A DNA stretch of 6,333 bases from Nitriliruptoraceae bacterium (GCA_007121975.1 SKJO01000458.1:1-6333); one strand, 5' to 3'. Shown: positions 1 through 5,924, counted from the stretch's first letter. The notes: a model not told the origin generated them from the letters alone. Numbers and translations are program-made.

Positions 1-751
1 ACTGCGGCGCGTGGCCTTCTTCGGCGAGGCGCTGAGCCACGGCATCGTGCCGGGAGTGGCGCTGGCCACCCTGGTCGGCTTCTCGCCGGTGCTCGGTGCG
101 GCGGGGAGTGCCGCGGTGATGGTCGCGGGGGTCAGCGGTGCGAGTCGGGTGCGCCGCGTCGGGGAGGAGACCGCCGTCGGCCTGCTGCTGGTGGGCATGC
201 TGGGCCTGGGCGTGCTGATCATCTCGCGCTCGGGATCCTTCGCGGTTGACGTGACCGCGTTGCTGTTCGGTTCGGTGCTCGGGGTGCGCACCGAGGACGT
301 GGCGGTAGCGGGGGTGGCTGCGGCCGTCACGGTGGCGGTCACCCTGGTGGGCTACCGCGCCTTCCTGTCGCTGACCGCCGACGAGCGGGTCGCGGCGCTC
401 GCGGGGTTCGCCCCGCGGGTGACCCAACTGTGGCTGCTCGCGGTGATCGCGATGGCGGTGGTCGCCTCGTTCCGGACCATCGGGGCGCTGCTGGTGGTCG
501 CGCTGCTGGTGGCGCCCGCCGCTGCGGCCGTGCAGGTGACCCGCCGGGTGCCCGTCACGATGGCGCTGGCGGTACTGCTGGCCTGGACGGCGGTGCTGGC
601 GGGCCTGCTTGCCAGCTACCACCTCGACCTCGCCGCCGGTGGGGCGATCGCGGTCTGGGCGGTGCTGCAGTTCCTGGCCGTGGCGGGGCTGCGGGGCGCG
701 ACGAGGCGTCGGCGCCGTGGTGTCGGATCGCCGGCGCGCTCGACGGTCTGA
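1..751 (+). CDS. aztB: ABC-3 family metal (zinc) ABC transporter permease, 5' partial
   Basis: Membrane permease of a zinc (or manganese/iron) importer of the ABC-3 family. The gene is cut by the window edge. The reading frame is open from base 2, and the first visible residues, LRRVAFFGEALSHG, match the segment that normally follows the first membrane helix, so roughly 30-50 N-terminal residues lie upstream. The GTG at 11 is internal, not a start. Counting from that codon, hydrophobic segments lie near residues 13-41, 54-72, 96-116, 138-174, 182-203 and 208-228. Family hallmarks are the FFGEALSH...PGVA motif, the IGALLVVALLVAPAAAA segment (157-173) and the SYHLDLAAGGAIAV segment (202-215). 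The C-terminus is an Arg-rich cytoplasmic tail. The gene lies just upstream of aztD-aztC-aztA, which has no permease of its own, so it probably serves that ATPase. It could instead be the last gene of a separate ZnuABC operon to the left; the symbol rests on context. Confidence 0.85.
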   Translation, partial: LRRVAFFGEALSHGIVPGVALATLVGFSPVLGAAGSAAVMVAGVSGASRVRRVGEETAVGLLLVGMLGLGVLIISRSGSFAVDVTALLFGSVLGVRTEDVAVAGVAAAVTVAVTLVGYRAFLSLTADERVAALAGFAPRVTQLWLLAVIAMAVVASFRTIGALLVVALLVAPAAAAVQVTRRVPVTMALAVLLAWTAVLAGLLASYHLDLAAGGAIAVWAVLQFLAVAGLRGATRRRRRGVGSPARSTV

Positions 752-760
752 GGCCGGGTC

Positions 761-789
761 GCTCGTCGGTCGCTCGGGCACCGACGGGT
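761..789 (+). terminator. possible weak terminator hairpin after the permease
   Basis: A 7-bp stem, CGTCGGT (764-770) with ACCGACG (780-786), closes a 9-base loop and can be extended by three pairs, two of them wobbles. It begins about 10 bases after the permease stop codon and precedes the aztD promoter. There is no T-run, so termination activity is a guess from position; GC-rich genomes often lack the T-run. Confidence 0.3.
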
Positions 790-818
790 TGGCGCGATCG
801 CCGAACGTCGGATAACGT
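789..818 (+). promoter_or_regulatory. candidate aztD promoter (-35/-10)
   Basis: TTGGCG (789-794) and GATAAC (811-816) are separated by 16 bases and resemble the vegetative -35 and -10 elements; TAACGT (813-818) is an alternative -10. Transcription would start near 823-826, placing the palindrome at 828-844 over the start region, where a bound repressor would block the polymerase. The assignment is by eye and the match is moderate. Confidence 0.4.
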
Positions 819-827
819 CACCCAATG

Positions 828-844
828 ATAGGAATGATTCCTAT
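828..844. promoter_or_regulatory. Fur/Zur-type palindromic operator upstream of aztD
   Basis: ATAGGAAT-G-ATTCCTAT is a perfect inverted repeat with 8-base arms around one central base. The inner part, TAGGAAT-G-ATTCCTA, has the 7-1-7 layout typical of Fur-family operators. It sits in the 126-bp gap before the zinc-uptake operon, 34 bases ahead of the aztD start codon and just after a plausible -10. Zur is the natural candidate because the operon is for zinc import and a second similar site precedes the genes for zinc-free S14. The arms differ from the A-rich half-sites known for mycobacterial and Streptomyces Zur. A DtxR/IdeR-type box also contains TAGG...CCTA, but with wider spacing. Confidence 0.7.
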
Positions 845-877
845 TCGCAGTAACGATCGACAAGGAAGGGAGACATC

Positions 878-2278
878 GTGCGCGCACGATTCCGGTTCCG
901 TACCGCCGCCACGGGCGTTGCGGTCGCCGCGCTGCTGCTGGCCGCATGTGGGGGTGCTGACGAACCCGACGAGGCAACGTCCGACGACGAGGCGCTCGCC
1001 ATGTCCGAGGACGACCTCGTCGAGGAGTCCGACACCGACGCGGTCGAGGAAGCCGACCACGAGGACGTCGACCACGACGAGACCGCCGACGACCACGCCG
1101 AAGCGGCCACCGACGAGGATCTCGAGGCGTCCAGCGAGCACCCGGCCGACGACGTCGAGGAGGTGGCAGACCCGCAGCTGCGGCTCGTGGTCGCCGATGC
1201 CGTCGACCCCGTGGTGCACGTGGTGGACCTGGCCACCGAGCAGGTGCTCGACACCTTCGAGGTGGCCGCGCCCGGCGCCGCCCTGTACCGCGGCAGCGAG
1301 CACCGGGTGGTGGCGGCCGTGCAGACCGACGGCGACACCGTCGACTTCCTCGATGCCGGCAGCTGGGCGGTCGGACACGGTGACCACGCGCACTACTACG
1401 TCCGCGAACCCCGGCTGCTCGACGCGAGCCTGGACACCGGCACGCCGATCCACCTCACGGCCGACTTCGGGCAGTTCGTGATCTTCGGTGACGACGCCGG
1501 CTCGGCGTTCCTGATCGAGGAGGATCTGCTCGTCGAGGAGGAGCGCCTCGACGGCGACGTGGTCGAGACCGGTGCCCCGCACCACGGCGGTGCGGTGCTG
1601 CTCAGCCCGGAGCTGCTCGCCATCTCCGGTCCGGCCGAGGGACAGGAGGGCGGGCTGCCCGACGAGGTGTGGGTGCTGCACGAGGGCGAGCAGGTCGGCA
1701 CCTTCGCGTGCCCCGGGCTGCACGGCGAGGTGAACGGCGGGACCTGGGCCGCGTTCGCCTGCTCGGATCGGCTGCTGCTGCTCACGGCACACGGCGACCA
1801 CGCCGACCCCCGCGAGGTGTTCTACCCCGACGAGCTCGGGGAGGACTTCCGCCTCGGGTACGTACGCGCCGTGGACGACAGCGACGTGTTCGTCTCGAGC
1901 CGTGGGGACACGCTGGTGTTCGTCGATGCCGATGCCGGTGAGCTGACCGCCGTCGAGCTGCCCGCCGACACGGCCACCCGCTCGGTGGTGGACGACGACG
2001 GCAACGTGCTGGTGCTCACCGTGGACGGCATCCTGCACCTGTTCGACCCGGCGTCCGGCGAGCTGGTGGCGTCCAGCGACGAGCCGGTGACCATCGACGA
2101 CGGCGACGACGCCCCGCGCTTCAACCTCGTCGGTGGCCGAGACCGCGCCTACGTGCCGTCCCCGAGCGAGGGGGTCGTGCACGAGTTCGCCACCAACGAC
2201 GGGCTACGCCTGGCGCGCACCATCGACCTGGGTGGCGCCCCGGCCAACCTCGCCTACCTCGGCGGGTGGCCCCAGTGA
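878..2278 (+). CDS. aztD: zinc metallochaperone AztD, lipoprotein beta-propeller
   Basis: Extracytoplasmic zinc chaperone that, in the Azt system, binds zinc and hands it to the binding protein AztC. The product has 466 residues. Residues 1-24 form a lipoprotein signal peptide (RARFRFR basic start, hydrophobic core, lipobox LAAC with Cys24), so the protein is probably membrane-anchored. Residues 25-98 are a low-complexity linker in which nearly half the residues are Asp or Glu, with four His (61, 66, 73, 88). The rest (about 100-466) shows repeated VxVxD-type beta strands expected of a propeller. Putative metal ligands are in HGDHAHYY (167-174), PHHGG (234-238), Cys278, Cys295 and HGDHADP (305-311); which of them bind zinc is inferred from AztD family resemblance. 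The start is GTG 878, preceded by a strong ribosome binding site, AAGGAAGGGAG (862-872). It overlaps aztC by four bases. Regulation is probably by the palindrome at 828-844. Confidence 0.85.
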   Translation: MRARFRFRTAATGVAVAALLLAACGGADEPDEATSDDEALAMSEDDLVEESDTDAVEEADHEDVDHDETADDHAEAATDEDLEASSEHPADDVEEVADPQLRLVVADAVDPVVHVVDLATEQVLDTFEVAAPGAALYRGSEHRVVAAVQTDGDTVDFLDAGSWAVGHGDHAHYYVREPRLLDASLDTGTPIHLTADFGQFVIFGDDAGSAFLIEEDLLVEEERLDGDVVETGAPHHGGAVLLSPELLAISGPAEGQEGGLPDEVWVLHEGEQVGTFACPGLHGEVNGGTWAAFACSDRLLLLTAHGDHADPREVFYPDELGEDFRLGYVRAVDDSDVFVSSRGDTLVFVDADAGELTAVELPADTATRSVVDDDGNVLVLTVDGILHLFDPASGELVASSDEPVTIDDGDDAPRFNLVGGRDRAYVPSPSEGVVHEFATNDGLRLARTIDLGGAPANLAYLGGWPQ

Positions 2279-3267
2279 TCTCGCTGCGCGCGGGGATGCT
2301 GGCCGCCGTGCTCGTCCTGCTCACCGCCTGCGGTGGCGGGGACGAGCCGGTGGCCGGCGGCGACCCCTCCTCCGGCGAGTCGGCGGCCGACGCGACCGAA
2401 GCGGACGGCAGCGGCGAAGCGGCGCTGGTCGTGGTGACCATGAACGTGCTCGCCGACATCGTCGACACCGCGATCGGCGACGTGGTCGAGGTCGTCGACG
2501 TCATGCCCCGCGGGGTCGACCCGCACTCCTTCGAGCTGTCGGCGAGCGCCGCCGAGCAGCTCAACGACGCCGACCTCATCGTCGTCAACGGCCTGAACAT
2601 GGAGGAGGGCATCCTGCCGATCGTCGAGGCGGCGGCTGCCGACGGCATCGAGGTCCTCGAGATCGCACCGCTGGTCGACCCGATCCCCTACCGCGACATC
2701 GGCCTCGATGACGACGTGACCATGCTCGACCCGCACGTGTTCAACGACGTGCGCCGCATGGTCGCGGTGCCCGGGCTGGTCGTGCAGCGCCTGACCGAGG
2801 TGGTGGCGTTCGACGCCACGATCCTCGCCGAGCTCGACCAGCGGGTCGAGGTCGCCCGCGAGCAGCTCGAGCAGCTCGACCGCGACGTCGAGCAGATCCT
2901 CGAGGTGGTGCCGCCCGATCGCCGCAACCTGGTCACCAACCACCACGTCTTCGGGTACTTCGCCGAGCGCTACGACTTCACGGTCATCGGTGCGGTGATT
3001 CCCGGCGGGGCGACTCTGGCCAGCCCCAGCGCCGCGGACCTCGCCGACCTGGTCGAGGCGATCGAGCGTGCCGGCGTACCCACCCTCTTCGCGGACGCGA
3101 GCTCGCCGACGCAGCTGGTCGACGCGCTCGCCGGTGAGGCATCGATCGACGTCGAGGTGGTGTCGCTGTGGACCGAGTCGCTGTCGCCCGAAGGGGAGGG
3201 GGCGGAGACCTACGAGCAGATGATGCGCGACAACGCCCGTCGCATCGCCGACGGGCTGAGCCGATGA
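2275..3267 (+). CDS. aztC: zinc ABC transporter substrate-binding lipoprotein AztC
   Basis: Cluster A-I (ZnuA/TroA family) solute-binding protein that captures extracellular zinc and presents it to the permease. With the start at GTG 2275 (GTGA overlap with the aztD stop) it has 330 residues; GTG 2266 and ATG 2296 are alternatives in frame. A lipobox LTAC places the lipid-modified Cys at 19, followed by a Gly/Ser/Asp linker to about 50. Predicted zinc ligands are His84 in VDPHSFE, His154 in LDPHVFND, His223 in TNHHVFGYF and Asp274 in LFADASSP. This is the three-His one-Asp set known from AztC. Residues around 170-212 fit the long backbone helix joining the two lobes. It lacks the His-rich loop seen in many ZnuA proteins; only a short acidic stretch (GLDDDVT, 143-149) lies before the second ligand. 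This suits a protein that receives zinc from AztD. It overlaps aztA by four bases (ATGA). Confidence 0.9.
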   Translation: MISLRAGMLAAVLVLLTACGGGDEPVAGGDPSSGESAADATEADGSGEAALVVVTMNVLADIVDTAIGDVVEVVDVMPRGVDPHSFELSASAAEQLNDADLIVVNGLNMEEGILPIVEAAAADGIEVLEIAPLVDPIPYRDIGLDDDVTMLDPHVFNDVRRMVAVPGLVVQRLTEVVAFDATILAELDQRVEVAREQLEQLDRDVEQILEVVPPDRRNLVTNHHVFGYFAERYDFTVIGAVIPGGATLASPSAADLADLVEAIERAGVPTLFADASSPTQLVDALAGEASIDVEVVSLWTESLSPEGEGAETYEQMMRDNARRIADGLSR

Positions 3268-3977
3268 GCCGCGTCACCGTCGAGGACGTCACGGTGCGCT
3301 ACGACACCGGCCCGATCGTGCTGCAGGTGGATCACCTGGCGCTCGAGGCCGGGACCCTCACCGCCCTGGTGGGGCCCAACGGGTCGGGCAAGTCGACCCT
3401 GCTGCAGGTGCTCGCCGGCCTGCTGCCCGTCCGGACCGGGGCGGTCAGGTTCGCTGGCGGTCGGCGACCCCGGCACGCGGTGGCGATGGTGTTCCAGTCG
3501 AGCCCGCTCGACGCCGGACTGCCGCTGACGGTGGCGGAGGTGGTTGCGATGGGCCGCTATCCCCACCGGGGTCTGCTCGGTCGCTTCCGCGCCGAGGATC
3601 GTGCCGCCGTCGATCAGGCCATGCGGCAGGTCGAGGTCGCGTCGCTGGCGACCCGTCAGCTCGCCGAGCTCTCCGGCGGTCAGCGACAGCGGGTCCTGAC
3701 GGCCCGGGCGCTGGCCCAGCGGGCGCCGATGCTGCTGCTCGACGAGGTCCATACCGGCGTGGATGCCGGCAGCGAGCAGCTGATCCGTGCGGCGGTGGCC
3801 GACGAGCGTGCGCGCGGTGCGGTCGTGGTCGCGGCCACCCACGACCTCGAGGTGGCCGCGCAGGCCGATCAGGTGGTGCTACTTGCCGGACGGCCGGTGG
3901 CCTGTGGCCCGGCCACCGAGGTCCTGGCGCCAGCCCGACTCGCCGACGCCTACGGCCCCGGGGTGGCCATCACCTGA
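3264..3977 (+). CDS. aztA: zinc ABC transporter ATP-binding protein AztA
   Basis: Cytoplasmic ATPase that drives zinc import through an ABC-3 permease. The product has 237 residues, usual for the family. Visible motifs in order: Walker A GPNGSGKST (37-45), Q-loop Gln78 in MVFQSS, a GRYPHRGLLGR segment (97-107) of the type that contacts the permease, ABC signature LSGGQRQR (136-143), Walker B MLLLDE (156-161), D-loop GVDAGS (165-170) and H-loop His193 in ATHD. Where most relatives read DEPTTGLD, this one reads DEVHTGVD; the catalytic Glu161 is present. The ATG at 3264 overlaps the aztC stop as ATGA, which decides the start; the frame is open further upstream, but that part is antisense-free shadow over aztC. 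No permease gene follows, so the partner is most likely the permease at the window's left end. Confidence 0.92.
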   Translation: MSRVTVEDVTVRYDTGPIVLQVDHLALEAGTLTALVGPNGSGKSTLLQVLAGLLPVRTGAVRFAGGRRPRHAVAMVFQSSPLDAGLPLTVAEVVAMGRYPHRGLLGRFRAEDRAAVDQAMRQVEVASLATRQLAELSGGQRQRVLTARALAQRAPMLLLDEVHTGVDAGSEQLIRAAVADERARGAVVVAATHDLEVAAQADQVVLLAGRPVACGPATEVLAPARLADAYGPGVAIT

Positions 3978-3982
3978 GCGTC

Positions 3983-4015
3983 GGAGCCCTGGCGTGGGGC
4001 ACGCGCCAGAGCTCC
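3983..4015. terminator. strong hairpin between convergent aztA and rpsN
   Basis: GGAGC (3983-3987) pairs with GCTCC (4011-4015), and CTGGCG (3989-3994) pairs with CGCCAG (4004-4009), with a single C/A mismatch between the two blocks; two further inner pairs are possible. It begins five bases after the aztA stop and lies 60 bases beyond the end of rpsN on the other strand. It can serve both convergent units, most likely aztA. There is no T-run on either strand. Confidence 0.6.
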
Positions 4016-4075
4016 CTGGACGTGGGGTGGCGGCGCTGAGCTGGGCGGCCTCGGCCGTGGGCTCGCGCCGGTCGG

Positions 4076-4381
4076 CTACCAGCTGGCCTTGCGGATCCCG
4101 GGCAGCTCACCGGCGTGGGCCTTCTCGCGGAAGGCGATGCGGTCGAGCTCGAAGCGGGTGAGCACCCCGCGGGGGCGGCCGGTGGTCCGCCCGCGGCTGC
4201 GCACCCGGGTAGGGCTGGCGTCGCGGGGCAGCTTGTTCAACGACCGCCGGGCCGCGGCCTTCTGCTCGGGTGTCGCGTTGACGTCCTTGATCACGGCCAG
4301 CAGCTCCGCGCGCCGTGAGGCGTAGCGTGCGACGGTGCGCTTGCGCTGCTCGTTCTTCGCGATCTTGCTCTTCTTGGCCAT
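4076..4381 (-). CDS. rpsN: 30S ribosomal protein S14, cysteine-free (zinc-independent) form
   Basis: Ribosomal protein S14 (uS14) of the 101-residue form, which assembles late into the head of the small subunit. The start MAKKSKIAKNEQRKR, the block TGRPRGVLTRFELDRIAFRE (67-86) and the end GIRKASW are diagnostic. The protein has no cysteine, so it lacks the CxxC...CxxC zinc ribbon of the short C+ S14 that many actinobacteria carry in the main ribosomal operon. Such C- paralogues are commonly Zur-controlled and replace the zinc-bearing copy when zinc is scarce; that role here is inferred from the neighbouring zinc importer and the operator-like site at 4805-4821. The ATG at 4381 has an ACGGAG ribosome binding site (complement of 4388-4393) about six bases upstream. 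An in-frame upward extension to 4495 is Pro/Arg-rich and unlike S14. It lies 95 bases downstream of the small minus-strand gene and is probably co-transcribed. Confidence 0.95.
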   Translation of the reverse strand: MAKKSKIAKNEQRKRTVARYASRRAELLAVIKDVNATPEQKAAARRSLNKLPRDASPTRVRSRGRTTGRPRGVLTRFELDRIAFREKAHAGELPGIRKASW

Positions 4382-4442
4382 GGTGGACTCCGTGGAGGTC
4401 GGGGAGAGGGTGTCGGGAGGGGGCGTGACGGGCGGTCGGGAG

Positions 4443-4465
4443 GGGCGCCGTGGCGCACGGCGTCC
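4443..4465 (-). terminator. intercistronic hairpin between the 93-aa gene and rpsN
   Basis: GGGCGCCGTG (4443-4452) and CACGGCGTCC (4456-4465) form a 10-bp stem with one wobble around a 3-base loop. On the minus strand it starts 11 bases after the stop codon of the small gene and ends 61 bases before the rpsN start. There is no T-run. It could be a partial terminator or an mRNA stability/processing element; full termination would leave rpsN without an obvious promoter. Confidence 0.4.
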
Positions 4466-4476
4466 ACGGGTGCTCC

Positions 4477-4758
4477 TCACCGCGACGGCCCCCACTCGTC
4501 GAATGCGGCGAGGTGGATGCCGAGGCCGACCTCCCGCAGCGCCTGGCGCGGGTCGGCGCCGGCCTCCGTGGCTTCGTCGGCAAGCACCTGGATGGTGGTC
4601 AGCAGGGCGTCGAGGAACCCGTGCGCGTCGACCGCGAGCGCGTGGCGGGCGATGTCGTGTGCCACCTCGAGGTCGTTGTCGATCGCTGCGGTGGTCACCG
4701 CCAGGGCGTCGTGCACGACCTGGATGCTCGGGTCACCGGCCGATGGTGGTTGGGGCAC
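4477..4758 (-). CDS. small protein of unknown function, possible Zur-regulon member
   Basis: I do not recognise this family. With the start at GTG 4758 the product has 93 residues; a GCGAGG-like ribosome binding site lies about five bases upstream. The frame is open much further upstream, but that part is Arg/Pro-rich, crosses the operator-like site and runs antisense to the methyltransferase, so it is unlikely to be coding. The predicted protein is mostly alpha-helical (about 12-68 and 70-87), acidic, without Cys or membrane segments, and has five His (16, 34, 39, 46, 82). Two pairs, 34/39 and 39/46, could fall on one helix face. Wording such as DPRQALREVGLGIHLAAFDEWG looks like genuine coding sequence. 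It lies upstream of rpsN on the same strand, just downstream of the site at 4805-4821, so low-zinc expression is inferred. Its reality as a gene is likely; its role is unknown. Confidence 0.65.
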   Translation of the reverse strand: MPQPPSAGDPSIQVVHDALAVTTAAIDNDLEVAHDIARHALAVDAHGFLDALLTTIQVLADEATEAGADPRQALREVGLGIHLAAFDEWGPSR

Positions 4759-4792
4759 GGGGGCCTCGCTCGTCGATGCCGGGGAGGGCGGG

Positions 4793-4798
4793 AGGATA
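4793..4798 (-). promoter_or_regulatory. possible -10 element of the minus-strand unit
   Basis: Read on the minus strand, TATCCT resembles a -10 hexamer, with about 35 bases to the GTG start at 4758. The operator-like site (4805-4821) would lie directly upstream, between -10 and -35, a usual place for a repressor. No good -35 is visible. Confidence 0.3.
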
Positions 4799-4804
4799 GC
4801 AGGA

Positions 4805-4821
4805 ACAGGAACTATTCCGAT
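4805..4821. promoter_or_regulatory. degenerate second copy of the Zur-like operator
   Basis: ACAGGAACTATTCCGAT matches the perfect palindrome at 828-844 (ATAGGAATGATTCCTAT) at 13 of 17 positions, including both core blocks AGGAA and ATTCC at identical spacing. Five of its eight arm pairs are complementary. It lies 47 bases upstream of the 93-aa gene that precedes rpsN, and 128 bases upstream of the divergent methyltransferase. Coupling a zinc importer and a zinc-free S14 gene under one such motif is what a Zur regulon would look like. The function is inferred. Confidence 0.55.
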
Positions 4822-4948
4822 CTCGTTGCTGGTCCGGGGCCGGGACGTCGCGCGGTCGTGGCCGATCACCTGTCCCGATGGACGCCCGGTCCTGCGCGGG
4901 CACCCAGGCCGTGCGCTACACCGGTCGCACCGCGCACGAGGCTCGTTC

Positions 4949-5758
4949 ATGTCGATCCGGTCCCTCCCCGACCGACCCCTGCCCGACCGATCCCTGCCCG
5001 GCCGAACCCTGCCTGGTCGGTCCCTGCCTGGTCGACGCCTCCGTGTCGTCGACTGGGTGCTCAGGCGCCTGTCGTGCGGCGGGTCATCGGTGGAGGCGGA
5101 GGTGGCGGCTCTCGACGACCTGCTCGCCGAGGGGGACGTCTGCTGCGACATCGGTGCCAGCTTCGGGCTGTACACCCTGGCTGCGGCACGGTCGGTCGGG
5201 CCGACCGGGCGCGTGCTGGCGTTCGAGCCGTTGGCCGGGCCCCGGCGGTTCCTCGCCCAGAGCGTGCGCTGGCTGCGGGCGACCAACGTCGAGGTGCACC
5301 CCGAGGCGTTGGGTGATGAGCGGCGCGCTGCGAGGATGAGCCTGCCGACACGGCGCGGGCTGCCGGTCCCGGGCCGAGCATTCGTCGCCGACCACGCCAA
5401 CGGGCTCGGATCGAACCTGGAGTTCGCGCACCAGCGCAGCGTCGAGGTCGGGGTTTCGAAGCTCGACTCGGTGGTCGAGCAGCGCCAACTCCACCGCGTC
5501 GATCTCGTGAAGATCGACGTCGAGGGCTACGAGCTGGCGGTCCTTCGTGGGGCGGCACGGACGCTGCGACGCTTCCACCCGGTCGTGTTGCTCGAGATCG
5601 AGGACCGCCACCTGGCCCGGTTCGGTGCGGACAGCTCGATGGTGGTGGACGCGATGGCCGGCTACGGCTATCGGATGCACGCGTTGGTCGACGGACGGTG
5701 GCAGGCGATGGACGCCGTGACCGACCACAGCCGCAACTACCTGTTCGTTCCGGGGTGA
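4949..5758 (+). CDS. FkbM family SAM-dependent methyltransferase
   Basis: Class I S-adenosylmethionine-dependent methyltransferase of the FkbM type (Methyltransf_21), 269 residues. Members usually O-methylate sugars or hydroxyl groups on glycans and natural products; the substrate cannot be read here. Motif I is CDIGASFGLYTLAAAR (66-81), the acidic end of the next strand is FEP (92-94), followed by a typical LGDE turn (121-124). The FkbM signature is DLVKIDVEGYELAVLRGA (185-202), with VVLLEIEDRH (212-221) after it. The ATG at 4949 has an ACGAGG ribosome binding site eight bases before it. Residues 5-29 are five copies of a pentapeptide, (S/P/T)LP(D/G)R, encoded by a 15-bp tandem repeat; this leader is not part of the fold, and a start further in is possible. 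No glycosyltransferase or biosynthetic neighbour is visible. A 7-bp stem overlaps the stop codon. Confidence 0.88.
   Translation: MSIRSLPDRPLPDRSLPGRTLPGRSLPGRRLRVVDWVLRRLSCGGSSVEAEVAALDDLLAEGDVCCDIGASFGLYTLAAARSVGPTGRVLAFEPLAGPRRFLAQSVRWLRATNVEVHPEALGDERRAARMSLPTRRGLPVPGRAFVADHANGLGSNLEFAHQRSVEVGVSKLDSVVEQRQLHRVDLVKIDVEGYELAVLRGAARTLRRFHPVVLLEIEDRHLARFGADSSMVVDAMAGYGYRMHALVDGRWQAMDAVTDHSRNYLFVPG
4961..5035 (+). repeat. 15-bp tandem repeat, five copies, inside the methyltransferase 5' end
   Basis: Five units of the form TCCCTGCCCGACCGA run head to tail, encoding SLPDR, PLPDR, SLPGR, TLPGR and SLPGR. Units four and five carry CCTGGT in place of CCCGAC/CCCGGC, showing gradual divergence along the array. 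The 15-bp length keeps the reading frame, so gain or loss of a unit would be tolerated. Confidence 0.9.
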
Positions 5759-5770
5759 GCTGCCACCCCG
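5751..5770 (+). terminator. hairpin overlapping the methyltransferase stop codon
   Basis: CGGGGTG (5751-5757) pairs perfectly with CACCCCG (5764-5770) around the loop AGCTGC. The first arm includes part of the TGA stop. No T-run follows. It is a candidate terminator by position only. Confidence 0.4.
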
Positions 5771-5900
5771 CTTCGACGGGTTGCAGGGGGCGAGGATGCA
5801 TGCTTCCGCAGACTGCGCGGAGATAGGGCGACAACCCTCCGCGTTCGACCAGGCGGACGTGCGCCGTCGTCCTCTGCCCGCACCATGCCGTGACGTGAGG

Positions 5901-5924
5901 CGGATGTGGCGTAGCCAATCGGAC
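5901..5924. repeat. 24-bp direct repeat, copy 1
   Basis: The segment with core GATGTGGCGTAGCCAA recurs at 6308-6331 with one difference (T at 5919 versus C at 6326). Matching stops sharply on both sides, so the unit is about 24 bp. It contains a small inverted repeat, TGGC-GTA-GCCA. Confidence 0.85.

Noticed and set aside
828..844. DtxR/IdeR iron box
   Set aside because: TAGG and CCTA are present but seven rather than nine bases apart, and the neighbours concern zinc, not iron; kept only as an alternative.
818..2182. 454-residue open frame on the minus strand opposite aztD
   Set aside because: It mirrors the GC-rich third positions of aztD, is a monotonous Val/Gly/His/Arg composition without motifs, and the plus-strand frame has a signal peptide, ribosome binding site and family motifs.
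3168..3263. Upstream in-frame extension of aztA
   Set aside because: It lies wholly within aztC in another frame; the ATGA overlap at 3264 is the natural start.
4382..4495. 38-codon upstream extension of rpsN
   Set aside because: Arg/Pro-rich and not part of S14; the ATG at 4381 gives exactly the family length and has a ribosome binding site.
4517..4948. N-terminal extension of the methyltransferase frame by 144 codons
   Set aside because: The extension is antisense to the small minus-strand gene, looks unlike a protein domain, and the ATG at 4949 has its own ribosome binding site.
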